A DNA stretch of 8,254 nucleotides from Thermoplasmata archaeon (GCA_030043545.1 JASHXM010000077.1:1-8254); one strand, 5' to 3'. Shown: positions 1-5,880, counted from the stretch's first letter. A program made the numbers and translations. The notes: generated by a model not told the origin, from the sequence alone.

Positions 1-95
1 GCATCGGGGAGGCCGTACGACTGGGACATCCCCATGCAGCCGAGCCCGATCGCGGAGACAAGCGGGCCGTTCCGACCGAGGCGTCGGGTGCGCAT
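1..95 (-). CDS. aldo/keto reductase, N-terminal fragment
   Basis: Only the first 31 codons are in the window; the rest lies beyond its left edge. Reading from the ATG at 95, the protein begins MRTRRLGRNGPLVSAIGLG and continues with CMGMSQSYGLPD. This is the first beta-strand and loop of aldo/keto reductases, with the typical LG-x-NG-x-x-VSAIGLGCMGMS pattern of the YajO/AKR13-like branch. These cytoplasmic NADPH-dependent enzymes reduce aldehydes and ketones; the substrate cannot be told from this fragment. The Asp-Tyr-Lys-His catalytic residues lie outside the window. A box-A element 25 nt upstream of the ATG (118-123) suggests independent leaderless transcription, although the gene lies only 59 nt downstream of the rhodanese fusion on the same strand. 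Family assignment is good; whether the gene is complete is unknown. Confidence 0.85.
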   Translation of the reverse strand, partial: MRTRRLGRNGPLVSAIGLGCMGMSQSYGLPD

Positions 96-117
96 GCTCG
101 GGCCACCGCCCGGGCGG

Positions 118-123
118 ATTTAG
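118..123 (-). promoter_or_regulatory. archaeal TATA box for the aldo/keto reductase gene
   Basis: On the minus strand the sequence reads GGCTAAATC, with CTAAAT as the core, in a region otherwise almost free of A and T. Its centre is about 25 nt upstream of the aldo/keto reductase ATG at 95, the distance at which an archaeal transcript would start on or next to the start codon (leaderless). A GGTGG stretch nearer the ATG could serve as an SD if the leader is longer. It lies just past the stop codon of the rhodanese fusion, between the two genes. Confidence 0.5.
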
Positions 124-154
124 CCCCGGCCGCCGCGCGCTCCGGGACGGCGGT

Positions 155-1294
155 TCACCGGGCGAGGTTCTCGGCCACGATCCGGTCGAAGTCGTCGGGT
201 TTGGGCGGCCAGCCCTCGGTCATGTAGCGGAGGAACGCCGCGCGATCGGGCTGGAGCAGCGCTTCGTTCGTGCGACGCTCGAAGCCGATCGTGGTACAGT
301 ACCGTTCGGGGGCAGGGAGTCCGTGGCGGGGTCCGTAATGGGCGGGATACACCTCGGTCGCATCCGGCAGCGTGAGGAGCTTCTGGGTGAGGCTCTCCCA
401 GAGGAGCTCGGGGTCGCCGTCGCCCAGATCGGTCCGACCGCACGCGCCCGGGAGGAGCGTGTCGCCGCAGAACACCGAGCCCCCAGACCGGAGGGTCAGG
501 TGGTCGCGGGTGTGCCCGGGGGTCTCGGCGACCACGATCTCGGAGCCGCCGACCCGGACCGACTCGCCCTCGGCGAGCCGCTCGTGCGGGTACTGTGCCG
601 GACTCCGACGACCGAGGTAGATCGGGGCCGAGGTGACCTCGTGCAAGCGGGCGTGGCCGGCCAGGTGGTCGGCGTGCGTGTGGGTCTCGAGGATCGCGCG
701 GAGCGTGAGCCCCTGCTCTCGGATCGCCGCGCGATACCGGCCGACGTCGCGTCCCGGGTCGACGATCGCCGCCTCCCGGCGGTCGGGGTCCCAGAGGAGG
801 TACGCGAGGCAGCCGGTCGCGACGTTCGGGAACTGCTGGAGGACGAGCCCGCCCGCGGTCGGCTCGGGGTACCGGGGCACCGTCGGATCGACCACCCGGG
901 AGTACTCGTCGATCCCGCCGTCGAGCACGCTCACGGACGACCAACCCCGACTCCGGAGGAGTTCGGCCGCCATCGCGGCCTGCCCCCCGAAATGGCAGTA
1001 GACGACGATCGGCCGCCCCTGGGGGAGTTCGGGGAGGCGCGATGCGAGTTCGGAGCTCGGGATCCAGAGGTCGCCCGAGATCCGGGCGACCGCGCGTTCG
1101 CCCGCCGGTCGAACGTCGAGGAGCACGGGGGGCTCCGGGCCGCGGCGCCATCGGGCGAGCTCGACGGCGAACAGCCGGCCGCGGGGAGCGGACGGGCTCA
1201 GCGCGCGGCGCCGATCATCGACCGGCATCTCTCCGCCGGGCGAGCGATCCTGGAGGGGGGGATCCGGTGGCGTGTGGGCCTGCGAACGGTGCAT
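155..1294 (-). CDS. rhodanese / metallo-beta-lactamase fusion, probable persulfide dioxygenase
   Basis: A 379-residue two-domain protein without signal peptide or membrane segment. Residues about 40-140 form a rhodanese domain with the active-site cysteine C100 in the loop YCHFGGQAAMAA. Residues about 150-380 form a metallo-beta-lactamase domain of the ETHE1/glyoxalase II group: THTHADHLAGH (H205, H207, D209, H210), TPGHT (H261), FCGDTLLPGACGRTD (D278) and YPAHYG (H319). The GACGRTD segment and a C-terminus with TIGFERRTN are typical of persulfide dioxygenases, which oxidise thiol persulfides to sulfite using a mononuclear iron held by two His and one Asp (here expected to be H205, H261 and D278). 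The rhodanese domain would move sulfane sulfur to or from that site. The gene starts 6 nt after the molybdoenzyme stop, and its SD (GGTGGAG, 1304-1310) lies inside that gene, so translation is probably coupled. A second ATG at 1228 has a GGAG too close to it; I prefer 1294. The rhodanese domain comes first, the reverse of well-studied fusions. A plain hydrolase role cannot be excluded. Confidence 0.85.
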   Translation of the reverse strand: MHRSQAHTPPDPPLQDRSPGGEMPVDDRRRALSPSAPRGRLFAVELARWRRGPEPPVLLDVRPAGERAVARISGDLWIPSSELASRLPELPQGRPIVVYCHFGGQAAMAAELLRSRGWSSVSVLDGGIDEYSRVVDPTVPRYPEPTAGGLVLQQFPNVATGCLAYLLWDPDRREAAIVDPGRDVGRYRAAIREQGLTLRAILETHTHADHLAGHARLHEVTSAPIYLGRRSPAQYPHERLAEGESVRVGGSEIVVAETPGHTRDHLTLRSGGSVFCGDTLLPGACGRTDLGDGDPELLWESLTQKLLTLPDATEVYPAHYGPRHGLPAPERYCTTIGFERRTNEALLQPDRAAFLRYMTEGWPPKPDDFDRIVAENLAR

Positions 1295-1300
1295 CGGCCC

Positions 1301-2347
1301 CTACTCCACCGTGACCCGGACGGCCTGGATCGCGTGACAGCCGTACTGGAACTCGTTCGGCGCCGGCTCGGACGGCTGGCTCCCACCGGCGGAGTCGAAG
1401 GCGCGGACTCGCAGCGTCTCCTCGCCCGATCGCGTCGGGGTCCACCGCAGCTCCCAGGATCGCCACGCGAACGGGCCTCGGGACGGAGCCAGCGTGGCGG
1501 CGGTCCAACCCGCCCCCGCGTCGACCTCGACCCGGTCGACCGTCGGTCCGCCGGACCACGCCTTTCCTCGGACGATCACGGCCCGTCCTTTCGGGAGCCC
1601 GGAACCGCTCTCCGGCGACGCGATCAGCGACTTCACGCGCAACCGCTCGACCGGCGCCACGGTCTCTCCCTCCGCACGGAAGACGTACCGCGCATTCTGG
1701 AAGTACCCCGTGAACGGAGCGTCCAGCACGACCACTCGCTCGAGCCACTTGACCCACGACATCCCGTACCAGCCCGGTACGACCAAGCGCACGGGACCCC
1801 CGTGCGCGCTCGGGATCGGCGCCCCGTTGAGGCGGGTCGCGACGAGCACGTCCCCGACCGGCCCGTCGGGCCCGATCGTGAGGCCCCGGGCAAATCCGAC
1901 CGACGTGCTCCCCTCCGCCCGGTCCGCCCCGTAGAACGCGAGGTGCCTCGAGTCGGTCCCGGCGCCAGCCGCGCGGAGCAGCTCGAGCAGCGGCACGCCG
2001 GCCCAGCTCGCGCACCCGACGGCGCCGTCCCCCCAGCCGATCTCGCCGGGGGCGATCGCCCCGAACCGCTTTCGGCTGTTCCCCGCGCACTCCAGGACCG
2101 CCTCGACGGTCCGCTGGGGCATCCCGTCGAGGTCCTCGACCGTGAACGCGCTCGGCCGACCGGCCTCCCCCACGATCGTGACCGAGGACGTCGCCGACCG
2201 GCTCGGTGCAGGGTAGTGAGAGCGGACGAACAGATCGTCGGCGGCCGTGGTCTCCGCCAGCAGGGAGGCGAGGGGCGCCTCCCGGTTCTGAGCCACGGAG
2301 GACGACTCAGCTCGAGGCGCGACCGGGGTGCCGGAGCGAGCTGCCAT
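1301..2347 (-). CDS. sulfite-oxidase-family molybdopterin oxidoreductase
   Basis: A 348-residue protein with both domains of the sulfite oxidase family. The Moco-binding domain (about residues 35-215) shows LFVRSHYPAP, where R42 matches the conserved active-site arginine. It also has LECAGNSRKRF with C88, the expected cysteine ligand of molybdenum, and a GGPVRLVVPGWYGMSWVKWL block (183-202). The Ig-like dimerisation domain (about 235-348) contains GKAWSGGPTVDRVEV and ends QPSEPAPNEFQYGCHAIQAV. No heme domain, twin-arginine signal or membrane segment is visible, so the enzyme is probably cytoplasmic and passes electrons to an unknown acceptor. The ATG at 2347 fits the family N-terminus and has GGGAGG at 2361-2366, 13 nt upstream; in-frame ATGs at 2473 and 2860 add only sequence without family character. 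It precedes the rhodanese-persulfide dioxygenase gene by 6 nt, favouring sulfite as substrate. Family members acting on other substrates exist, so sulfite oxidation is inferred from context. Confidence 0.87.
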   Translation of the reverse strand: MAARSGTPVAPRAESSSVAQNREAPLASLLAETTAADDLFVRSHYPAPSRSATSSVTIVGEAGRPSAFTVEDLDGMPQRTVEAVLECAGNSRKRFGAIAPGEIGWGDGAVGCASWAGVPLLELLRAAGAGTDSRHLAFYGADRAEGSTSVGFARGLTIGPDGPVGDVLVATRLNGAPIPSAHGGPVRLVVPGWYGMSWVKWLERVVVLDAPFTGYFQNARYVFRAEGETVAPVERLRVKSLIASPESGSGLPKGRAVIVRGKAWSGGPTVDRVEVDAGAGWTAATLAPSRGPFAWRSWELRWTPTRSGEETLRVRAFDSAGGSQPSEPAPNEFQYGCHAIQAVRVTVE

Positions 2348-2360
2348 CCGCCGTTGGGTC

Positions 2361-2398
2361 CCTCCCGGAGATTGCGGTAGCCGGCCCTCGGCTTTGAA
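2361..2398 (-). promoter_or_regulatory. possible promoter and SD of the molybdoenzyme-rhodanese operon
   Basis: Upstream of the molybdoenzyme ATG at 2347, the minus strand has a weak A+T patch, CGTTCAAAGC (core 2392-2398). About 26 nt further on lies GGGAGG (2361-2366). A TATA box there would give a leader of about 20 nt carrying the SD, the same plan as in the reductase and VOC genes. The TATA match is poor and the 13-nt SD spacing is long, so this is a weak call. It is the only A+T-rich patch I see upstream of this pair. Confidence 0.3.
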
Positions 2399-2534
2399 CG
2401 TTCCATCGGCGCAGCCTACGCCCGTCGCGGACGTTCCTGCGCCGGGACGTACTGCCGTCGACGACGGCGTCATGAACGCCGACGGCCAAGGGGACCGACG
2501 GCGCCCCCGGCCCTGGCGAAAGCGGTCGATGAGG

Positions 2535-2542
2535 GCAAAAGC
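2535..2542 (+). promoter_or_regulatory. possible TATA-like element of the cyclase gene
   Basis: GCAAAAGC is the only A-rich patch near the cyclase start and is centred about 28 nt upstream of the ATG at 2567, the leaderless distance seen at other genes of the window. It lacks a T at the usual place and is weaker than the other boxes. A GAGG at 2560-2563 is only 3 nt from the ATG, too near to act as a normal SD, which also points to leaderless translation. Confidence 0.35.
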
Positions 2543-2566
2543 GGCGGTGGCTCCTCGTCGAGGCCG

Positions 2567-4618
2567 ATGACCCGTCGTCTCGCCGCGATCATGTTCACGG
2601 ACCTGGTGGGGTTCACGAAGCTCGGGCAACGGGACGAGGAGGCCGCCCTCCGGTTGCGGCGGGAGTACCAGGCGCTCCTGCGACCGTGCTTCGCCACGTT
2701 CGGCGGCCACGAGGTGAAGACGATGGGCGACGGCTTCCTCGTCGAGTTCGCGAGCGCGGTCGAGTCGGTCCGCTGCGCGGTCGAGATCCAACGGGTCGTC
2801 GCGGAGCGCAACGACTCGGTGGGCGCGGCGGATCGGCTGGTCCTCCGGATCGGCCTCCACTCGGGGGACATCGTGGAGGAAGGCGACGACGTCGTCGGCG
2901 ATGCCGTCAACGTCGCCTCGCGCATCGAGCCGCTCGCCGAGCCGGGGGAGGTCTGCCTCACGGGCGCCGTCTACGAGCAGACCCGGAACAAGCTACCGGT
3001 CCACTTCGAGCGCGTCGGCTCCCGTACCTTGAAGAACGTCCAGGAGCCGGTCGAGCTGTATCGCATTCGCGGCGCCGGCCCACCCCCGCCGGCCCGCGAC
3101 CCGACGCCGTCCGCCGAGCCGGTGCCGTTCCGCCTCGCCGTGCTGCCGCTCGCCAACCTGAGCGCGGAGCCGAGCGACGAGTTCTTCGCCGACGGGCTGA
3201 CCGACGAGCTGATCTCGCGCACGGCGCAGGTCCCCCAGGTCCGGGTGATCTCCCGGACCTCCGTCCAGCGGTACAAGGGGTCGCCGAAGTCGATCCGGGA
3301 GGTCGGCGCCGAGCTGGACGTCGGTGTGGCGTTGGAGGGAAGCGTCCGGAAGGCCGGCGATCGGGTCCGGATCGCCGTGCAGCTGGTCGACGTCCGGTCG
3401 GAAGCGCACATCTGGTCGATGCGTTACGACCGGCCGTTCGGCGACATCTTCGCGATCCAGGACGACATCGCGGGCCAGGTCGCGCGATCCGTGGCGGCCC
3501 AGTTGACCGGTAACCGGCCCGCGGCCGAGCCGTCCGCGACCCCCCCCTCGACGGTCGACACGAAGGACATGGAGGCGTACGCCTACTTCCTCCACGGCCG
3601 GCAGCTGTTCGGCGAGCGGGGGTCGATCGAGTCGATCCGCACCGCCCTCTCGTTGTTCGAGGCCGCGGTCGCCCAGGACCCGCGCTTCGCCCGAGCCCGG
3701 GTCGGCGTCGCCGAGACGCTCCTCTGGCTCGCGACCGAGGGCGTGGTCCCGTTCCGGGAGGCCGAAGATCGGGCGTACGCCGAGCTGCGGCACGCGCTCG
3801 CGATCAGTGAGACGATCGCCGAGGCGCACTCCGTCCTCGCCGCCCTGTACCTCGGCTCGGACCGGTACGCGGAGTGCGAGCAGGAGGCGCACCGCGCGAT
3901 GCGGCTGAACCCGAGCCTCGCCGACCCGTACCGCTGGCTCGCCCAGCTGGCGGCGGGGGACGGGAATATCGAGGAAGCCGTGCGTCTCCTCGAGAGCGCG
4001 CGCCGGCTGAACCCCGAGGATGTGAACGTCCTCTCGTTCCTCGGACGGGCGCTCGCGTACGCCGGTCGCGAGGCCGAGGCGCTCGCGTTCTGGAAGGCGA
4101 CGCGGGCGCAGGTCCCGTTCCGGACCAACGCGCATCTCGCGGAGTTCTACCTGGGCCGGGGGGAGTTGGCCGCGGCCGAACCGGCGATCCGGGAGATGGA
4201 ACGGATCCGCGCGAAGAGTCCGTGGACGCTCGTCGCGCGCGGGACGCTCAACGTGCGCCGCGGCGACCCCACGCTGGCCCGAGAGTACCTCCGCCAACTC
4301 GAGGAGCGGGCGAAGCAGGGCGAGATGACCGTCTTCTTCAGCGGCTTCCTGCATTTCGCGCTCGGCGAGCTCGACCCGTTCGTCGCCGATATGCAGGCCG
4401 CGCAACGGTGGAAGGTCCTCCCGCTGCTCGAGCTCCTGTACTCCCCGCTGTACGCCGGGGCCCGGGCCGACCCTCGGATCCAGGAGATCCTTCGGCGGCA
4501 GCGCGAACTCGGCCGGCCTCCGCCTCGCCCCTTCGCGGGCGCTGGCGCGGGGCCCGAACTCGGCTCCGGGGCCGGGACAGGGAGCGACCCGCCAGCCCCG
4601 GGCCCTACCCTTCCGTGA
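2567..4618 (+). CDS. class III adenylate cyclase with TolB-N-like and TPR domains
   Basis: A 683-residue multidomain signalling protein. Residues 1-165 form a class III nucleotide cyclase domain: FTDLVGFT (D12) and MGDGF (D55) supply the two metal-binding aspartates. K51 and D108 occupy the two adenine-selecting positions, and N115 and R119 in VNVASR are the transition-state residues. The set is complete, so cAMP production from ATP is expected. Residues about 187-312 match the TolB-N-like module of bacterial cyclase/TPR and CadC-like proteins: LAVLPLANLS, EFFADGLTDELI, ALEGSVRKAGDRVRIAVQL and IFAIQDDIAGQVA. Residues about 335-640 are a TPR array, with clear units such as 419-450, 454-484 and 488-515. 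A Pro/Gly/Ala-rich tail follows (650-683). There is no signal peptide or membrane helix, so it is predicted cytosolic. A cyclase usually needs a dimer, which the TPR part may control. The start at 2567 puts MTRRLAAIMFTDLVG at the expected distance from the first aspartate. The last 14 nt overlap the convergent DUF4242 gene. The architecture is familiar from proteobacteria and less expected in an archaeon. Confidence 0.92.
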   Translation: MTRRLAAIMFTDLVGFTKLGQRDEEAALRLRREYQALLRPCFATFGGHEVKTMGDGFLVEFASAVESVRCAVEIQRVVAERNDSVGAADRLVLRIGLHSGDIVEEGDDVVGDAVNVASRIEPLAEPGEVCLTGAVYEQTRNKLPVHFERVGSRTLKNVQEPVELYRIRGAGPPPPARDPTPSAEPVPFRLAVLPLANLSAEPSDEFFADGLTDELISRTAQVPQVRVISRTSVQRYKGSPKSIREVGAELDVGVALEGSVRKAGDRVRIAVQLVDVRSEAHIWSMRYDRPFGDIFAIQDDIAGQVARSVAAQLTGNRPAAEPSATPPSTVDTKDMEAYAYFLHGRQLFGERGSIESIRTALSLFEAAVAQDPRFARARVGVAETLLWLATEGVVPFREAEDRAYAELRHALAISETIAEAHSVLAALYLGSDRYAECEQEAHRAMRLNPSLADPYRWLAQLAAGDGNIEEAVRLLESARRLNPEDVNVLSFLGRALAYAGREAEALAFWKATRAQVPFRTNAHLAEFYLGRGELAAAEPAIREMERIRAKSPWTLVARGTLNVRRGDPTLAREYLRQLEERAKQGEMTVFFSGFLHFALGELDPFVADMQAAQRWKVLPLLELLYSPLYAGARADPRIQEILRRQRELGRPPPRPFAGAGAGPELGSGAGTGSDPPAPGPTLP

Positions 4619-4853
4619 CCTCGTGGATCTCGTCGGCGACGAGCCCGTGCGCTTCCCGGTGGACCCGGGCCGCGGCGTCCGGGTTCGGAGCGCGGACCAG
4701 GCATTGGATCGTGCCGTTCTTCTCGTCGACCCAGTAGTGGACGTACTCGACCCCGTGCTTCCCTTGCACCTCGAGGTCCTTCGCGTGTGCCTCGGCGACG
4801 GCCGCCGCGGTCACGCCCTTCATCTTCCGATGGGTGTCCATGTAGAGCGGCAT
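4605..4853 (-). CDS. DUF4242 small protein (SCO4226-like nickel-binding family)
   Basis: An 82-residue protein beginning MPLYMDTHRKMKG and ending HREAHGLVADEIHEVTEG. These ends, together with EAHAKDLEVQ, YVHYWVDEKNGTI and CLVRAPN in the middle, are the conserved blocks of DUF4242. The structurally known member SCO4226 of Streptomyces is a ferredoxin-fold nickel-binding protein; the histidines at 8, 23, 33, 39, 65 and 69 and C51 are candidate ligands here. Its cellular role is not established. The chosen ATG at 4853 gives the family N-terminus and lies 29 nt after a TATA box; a reading from 4895 would start upstream of that box. The 3' end overlaps the cyclase gene by 14 nt, tail to tail. As I recall, DUF4242 domains are fused to class III cyclases in some bacteria, which makes this neighbourhood interesting. 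Confidence 0.88.
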   Translation of the reverse strand: MPLYMDTHRKMKGVTAAAVAEAHAKDLEVQGKHGVEYVHYWVDEKNGTIQCLVRAPNPDAAARVHREAHGLVADEIHEVTEG

Positions 4854-4878
4854 CGGGCGGCCAACAGCGGCCGCGGCT

Positions 4879-4885
4879 CTTAAAG
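4879..4885 (-). promoter_or_regulatory. archaeal TATA box for the DUF4242 gene
   Basis: On the minus strand CTTTAAG stands in an otherwise GC-only stretch, centred 29 nt upstream of the ATG at 4853. No GGAGG-type SD lies between box and ATG, so a leaderless transcript is expected. This spacing decides the start at 4853 rather than the in-frame ATG at 4895. Confidence 0.6.
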
Positions 4886-4941
4886 GGAGGAGCACGAGCG
4901 CGGGACGGCCGAGTGTCCGGCGGTTCTCGTCCGGGGGCCCC

Positions 4942-4974
4942 GGGGCGAGATCAGCGCCCCCCCCCGCCCGCCCC
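4942..4974 (-). other. hairpin and G-rich tract just downstream of the VOC gene
   Basis: Immediately after the VOC stop the minus strand is a dense G tract: GGGG, C, GGG, C, then nine G (4974 down to 4957), able in principle to form a G-quadruplex in the RNA. Partly overlapping it, the 6-bp arms GGGGCG (4942-4947) and CGCCCC (4955-4960) can form a hairpin with a 7-nt loop. It might mark the end of the VOC transcript before the DUF4242 promoter, but no T-rich tract of the usual archaeal terminator type is present. Function is unknown. Confidence 0.35.
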
Positions 4975-4979
4975 GACGA

Positions 4980-5381
4980 TCACTGATCGTCCATCAGCAG
5001 GATCTCGTTCCCGTCCGGATCTCGGACCATCGCGTCCCAGACCCCCCACGGCTGCAGCGTCGGCTCGTGGACGAACTCGACCCCCCGCCCCTTCAACCGG
5101 GCGCATTCGTCCTTGAGATCGCCTTCTACGATCACCAGGATGCCGGTGTTCCCCGGCTCGAGCCCGGCGCCCCCTTCGGACGCCAGGCAGAGGTGGAGGG
5201 CGCCGCCCTTGTCCCCCCGTCCGACCGTGATCCAGTGCTCTCCGTCGTGCAGCACCGAGAACCCGAGCTTCTCAGTATACCAGCGCTTCGCGCGTTCCCG
5301 GTCGGCGACCATTACCGCCACGCTCGCCACCCACGCCGCGCCGGGCCCCTTCCGACACTTCGCCGTCTTCTTGGCGACCAT
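4980..5381 (-). CDS. VOC-family (glyoxalase/bleomycin-resistance fold) protein
   Basis: A 133-residue protein with the paired beta-alpha-beta-beta-beta plan of the vicinal oxygen chelate superfamily. The first half shows VASVAVMVADRERAKRWYTE followed by KLGFSVLHDGEHWITVG and GALHLCL. The second half shows TGILVIVEGDLKDECARLKGRGVEF and the hallmark end DPDGNEILLMDD. Candidate metal ligands H63 and E126 are present, but the usual His/Glu in the first strand is not obvious, so a metal-dependent enzyme activity cannot be assumed. Many single-copy members of this type are of unknown function. The ATG at 5381 is chosen because GGAGG lies 7 nt upstream (5389-5393) with a TATA box behind it. The in-frame ATG at 5417 lies inside that TATA box, and the one at 5777 runs antisense across the next gene. 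The N-terminus is lysine-rich (MVAKKTAKCRK). Confidence 0.85.
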   Translation of the reverse strand: MVAKKTAKCRKGPGAAWVASVAVMVADRERAKRWYTEKLGFSVLHDGEHWITVGRGDKGGALHLCLASEGGAGLEPGNTGILVIVEGDLKDECARLKGRGVEFVHEPTLQPWGVWDAMVRDPDGNEILLMDDQ

Positions 5382-5388
5382 CGACCCG

Positions 5389-5393
5389 CCTCC
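5389..5393 (-). promoter_or_regulatory. Shine-Dalgarno site fixing the VOC start
   Basis: GGAGG on the minus strand, 7 nt before the ATG at 5381. It decides between this ATG and the in-frame one at 5417. It is one of the clearest SD sites in the window and goes with a leadered, not leaderless, transcript. Confidence 0.65.
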
Positions 5394-5413
5394 GTTCGCC
5401 CTACCGGACCTGA

Positions 5414-5421
5414 CCATAAAC
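5414..5421 (-). promoter_or_regulatory. archaeal TATA box for the VOC gene
   Basis: GTTTATGG on the minus strand, centred about 37 nt upstream of the VOC ATG at 5381. Transcription would start near 5393, right at the SD, leaving a leader of about 12 nt. It shares a 126-nt divergent intergenic region with the DUF3052-like gene, whose own box is at 5479-5485. Confidence 0.6.
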
Positions 5422-5478
5422 GGCCTCCGGGCGAGCGGACGTCCCCGACGTGAGAGCGCCCGCGTCCCGAGGTCGAAC

Positions 5479-5485
5479 CCTAAAC
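5479..5485 (+). promoter_or_regulatory. archaeal TATA box for the DUF3052-like gene
   Basis: CCTAAAC, centred about 25 nt before the ATG at 5508, with no SD between, so a leaderless transcript is likely. The spacing excludes the in-frame GTG at 5496, which would lie upstream of the expected transcription start. Confidence 0.55.
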
Positions 5486-5507
5486 CCCTCCGAGCGTGCG
5501 CCGACCG

Positions 5508-5855
5508 ATGTCGCTCGAAACGAAGCTTGCGCTTCGGGGACGAACCCTCGAGGTCGTGGACGCGCCCGCCGGCGTCGCGCTCCCCGGCGGCGGCCCCCCG
5601 CGGAGCGGCGACGCGGTCCTGATCTTTGTGAGGGACCGGGTCGCGCTCGACCACCAGTTGACTCGCGTCGTCCGTTCGGCCCGCGCCGATCGCCTGACCT
5701 GGATCGCCTATCCGAAGGGCGGACGACTGGGGACCGACCTCAACCGGGACCGCCTCGCGGCCGTGCTCGTCGCACACGGGGTGCGTCCGGTGACGCAGGT
5801 CGCGATCGACGAAACGTGGAGCGCGCTACGGTTTCGACCGGATCCTACGGTGTAA
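5508..5855 (+). CDS. DUF3052-like small protein
   Basis: A 115-residue cytosolic protein. The second half carries the recognisable pattern of DUF3052: DAVLIFVRDR (35-44), LTWIAYPKGGRLGTDLNRD (63-81) and VAIDETWSALRFRP (98-111). In this family the segment resembles the C-terminal part of a Rossmann-like fold, and no biochemical role is established. The N-terminus (MSLETKLALRGRTLEVVDAP) matches the short family opening, where a nucleotide-binding-like loop is often GxPP; here it is APAGVALPGG, so binding is doubtful. The start at 5508 is set by the TATA box 25 nt upstream. The gene is divergent from the VOC gene and followed after 114 nt by the reductase, which has its own promoter, so it is probably monocistronic. 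Family call is fairly good; function unknown. Confidence 0.75.
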   Translation: MSLETKLALRGRTLEVVDAPAGVALPGGGPPRSGDAVLIFVRDRVALDHQLTRVVRSARADRLTWIAYPKGGRLGTDLNRDRLAAVLVAHGVRPVTQVAIDETWSALRFRPDPTV

Positions 5856-5880
5856 GGGCGGGCCACCCATCGCGACGGGA

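Noticed and set aside
323..2380. A 685-codon open frame on the plus strand
   Set aside because: It runs antisense to the molybdoenzyme and rhodanese fusion, both of which have clear family motifs. Its translation is Arg/Pro/Gly-rich with no domain, as expected from GC-rich codon bias that removes stops from the opposite strand.
2348..2860. N-terminal extension of the molybdoenzyme to 2860 or 2473
   Set aside because: The 2860 start lies antisense to the cyclase gene and the added residues lack family character. The ATG at 2347 gives the usual family N-terminus and has a GGGAGG upstream.
2993..4405. A 470-codon open frame on the minus strand inside the cyclase gene
   Set aside because: It is the antisense shadow of the cyclase, Arg-rich and without recognisable motifs.
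5382..5777. N-terminal extension of the VOC protein to 5777 or 5417
   Set aside because: The long form is antisense to the DUF3052-like gene and the 5417 ATG sits inside the TATA box; SD spacing supports 5381.
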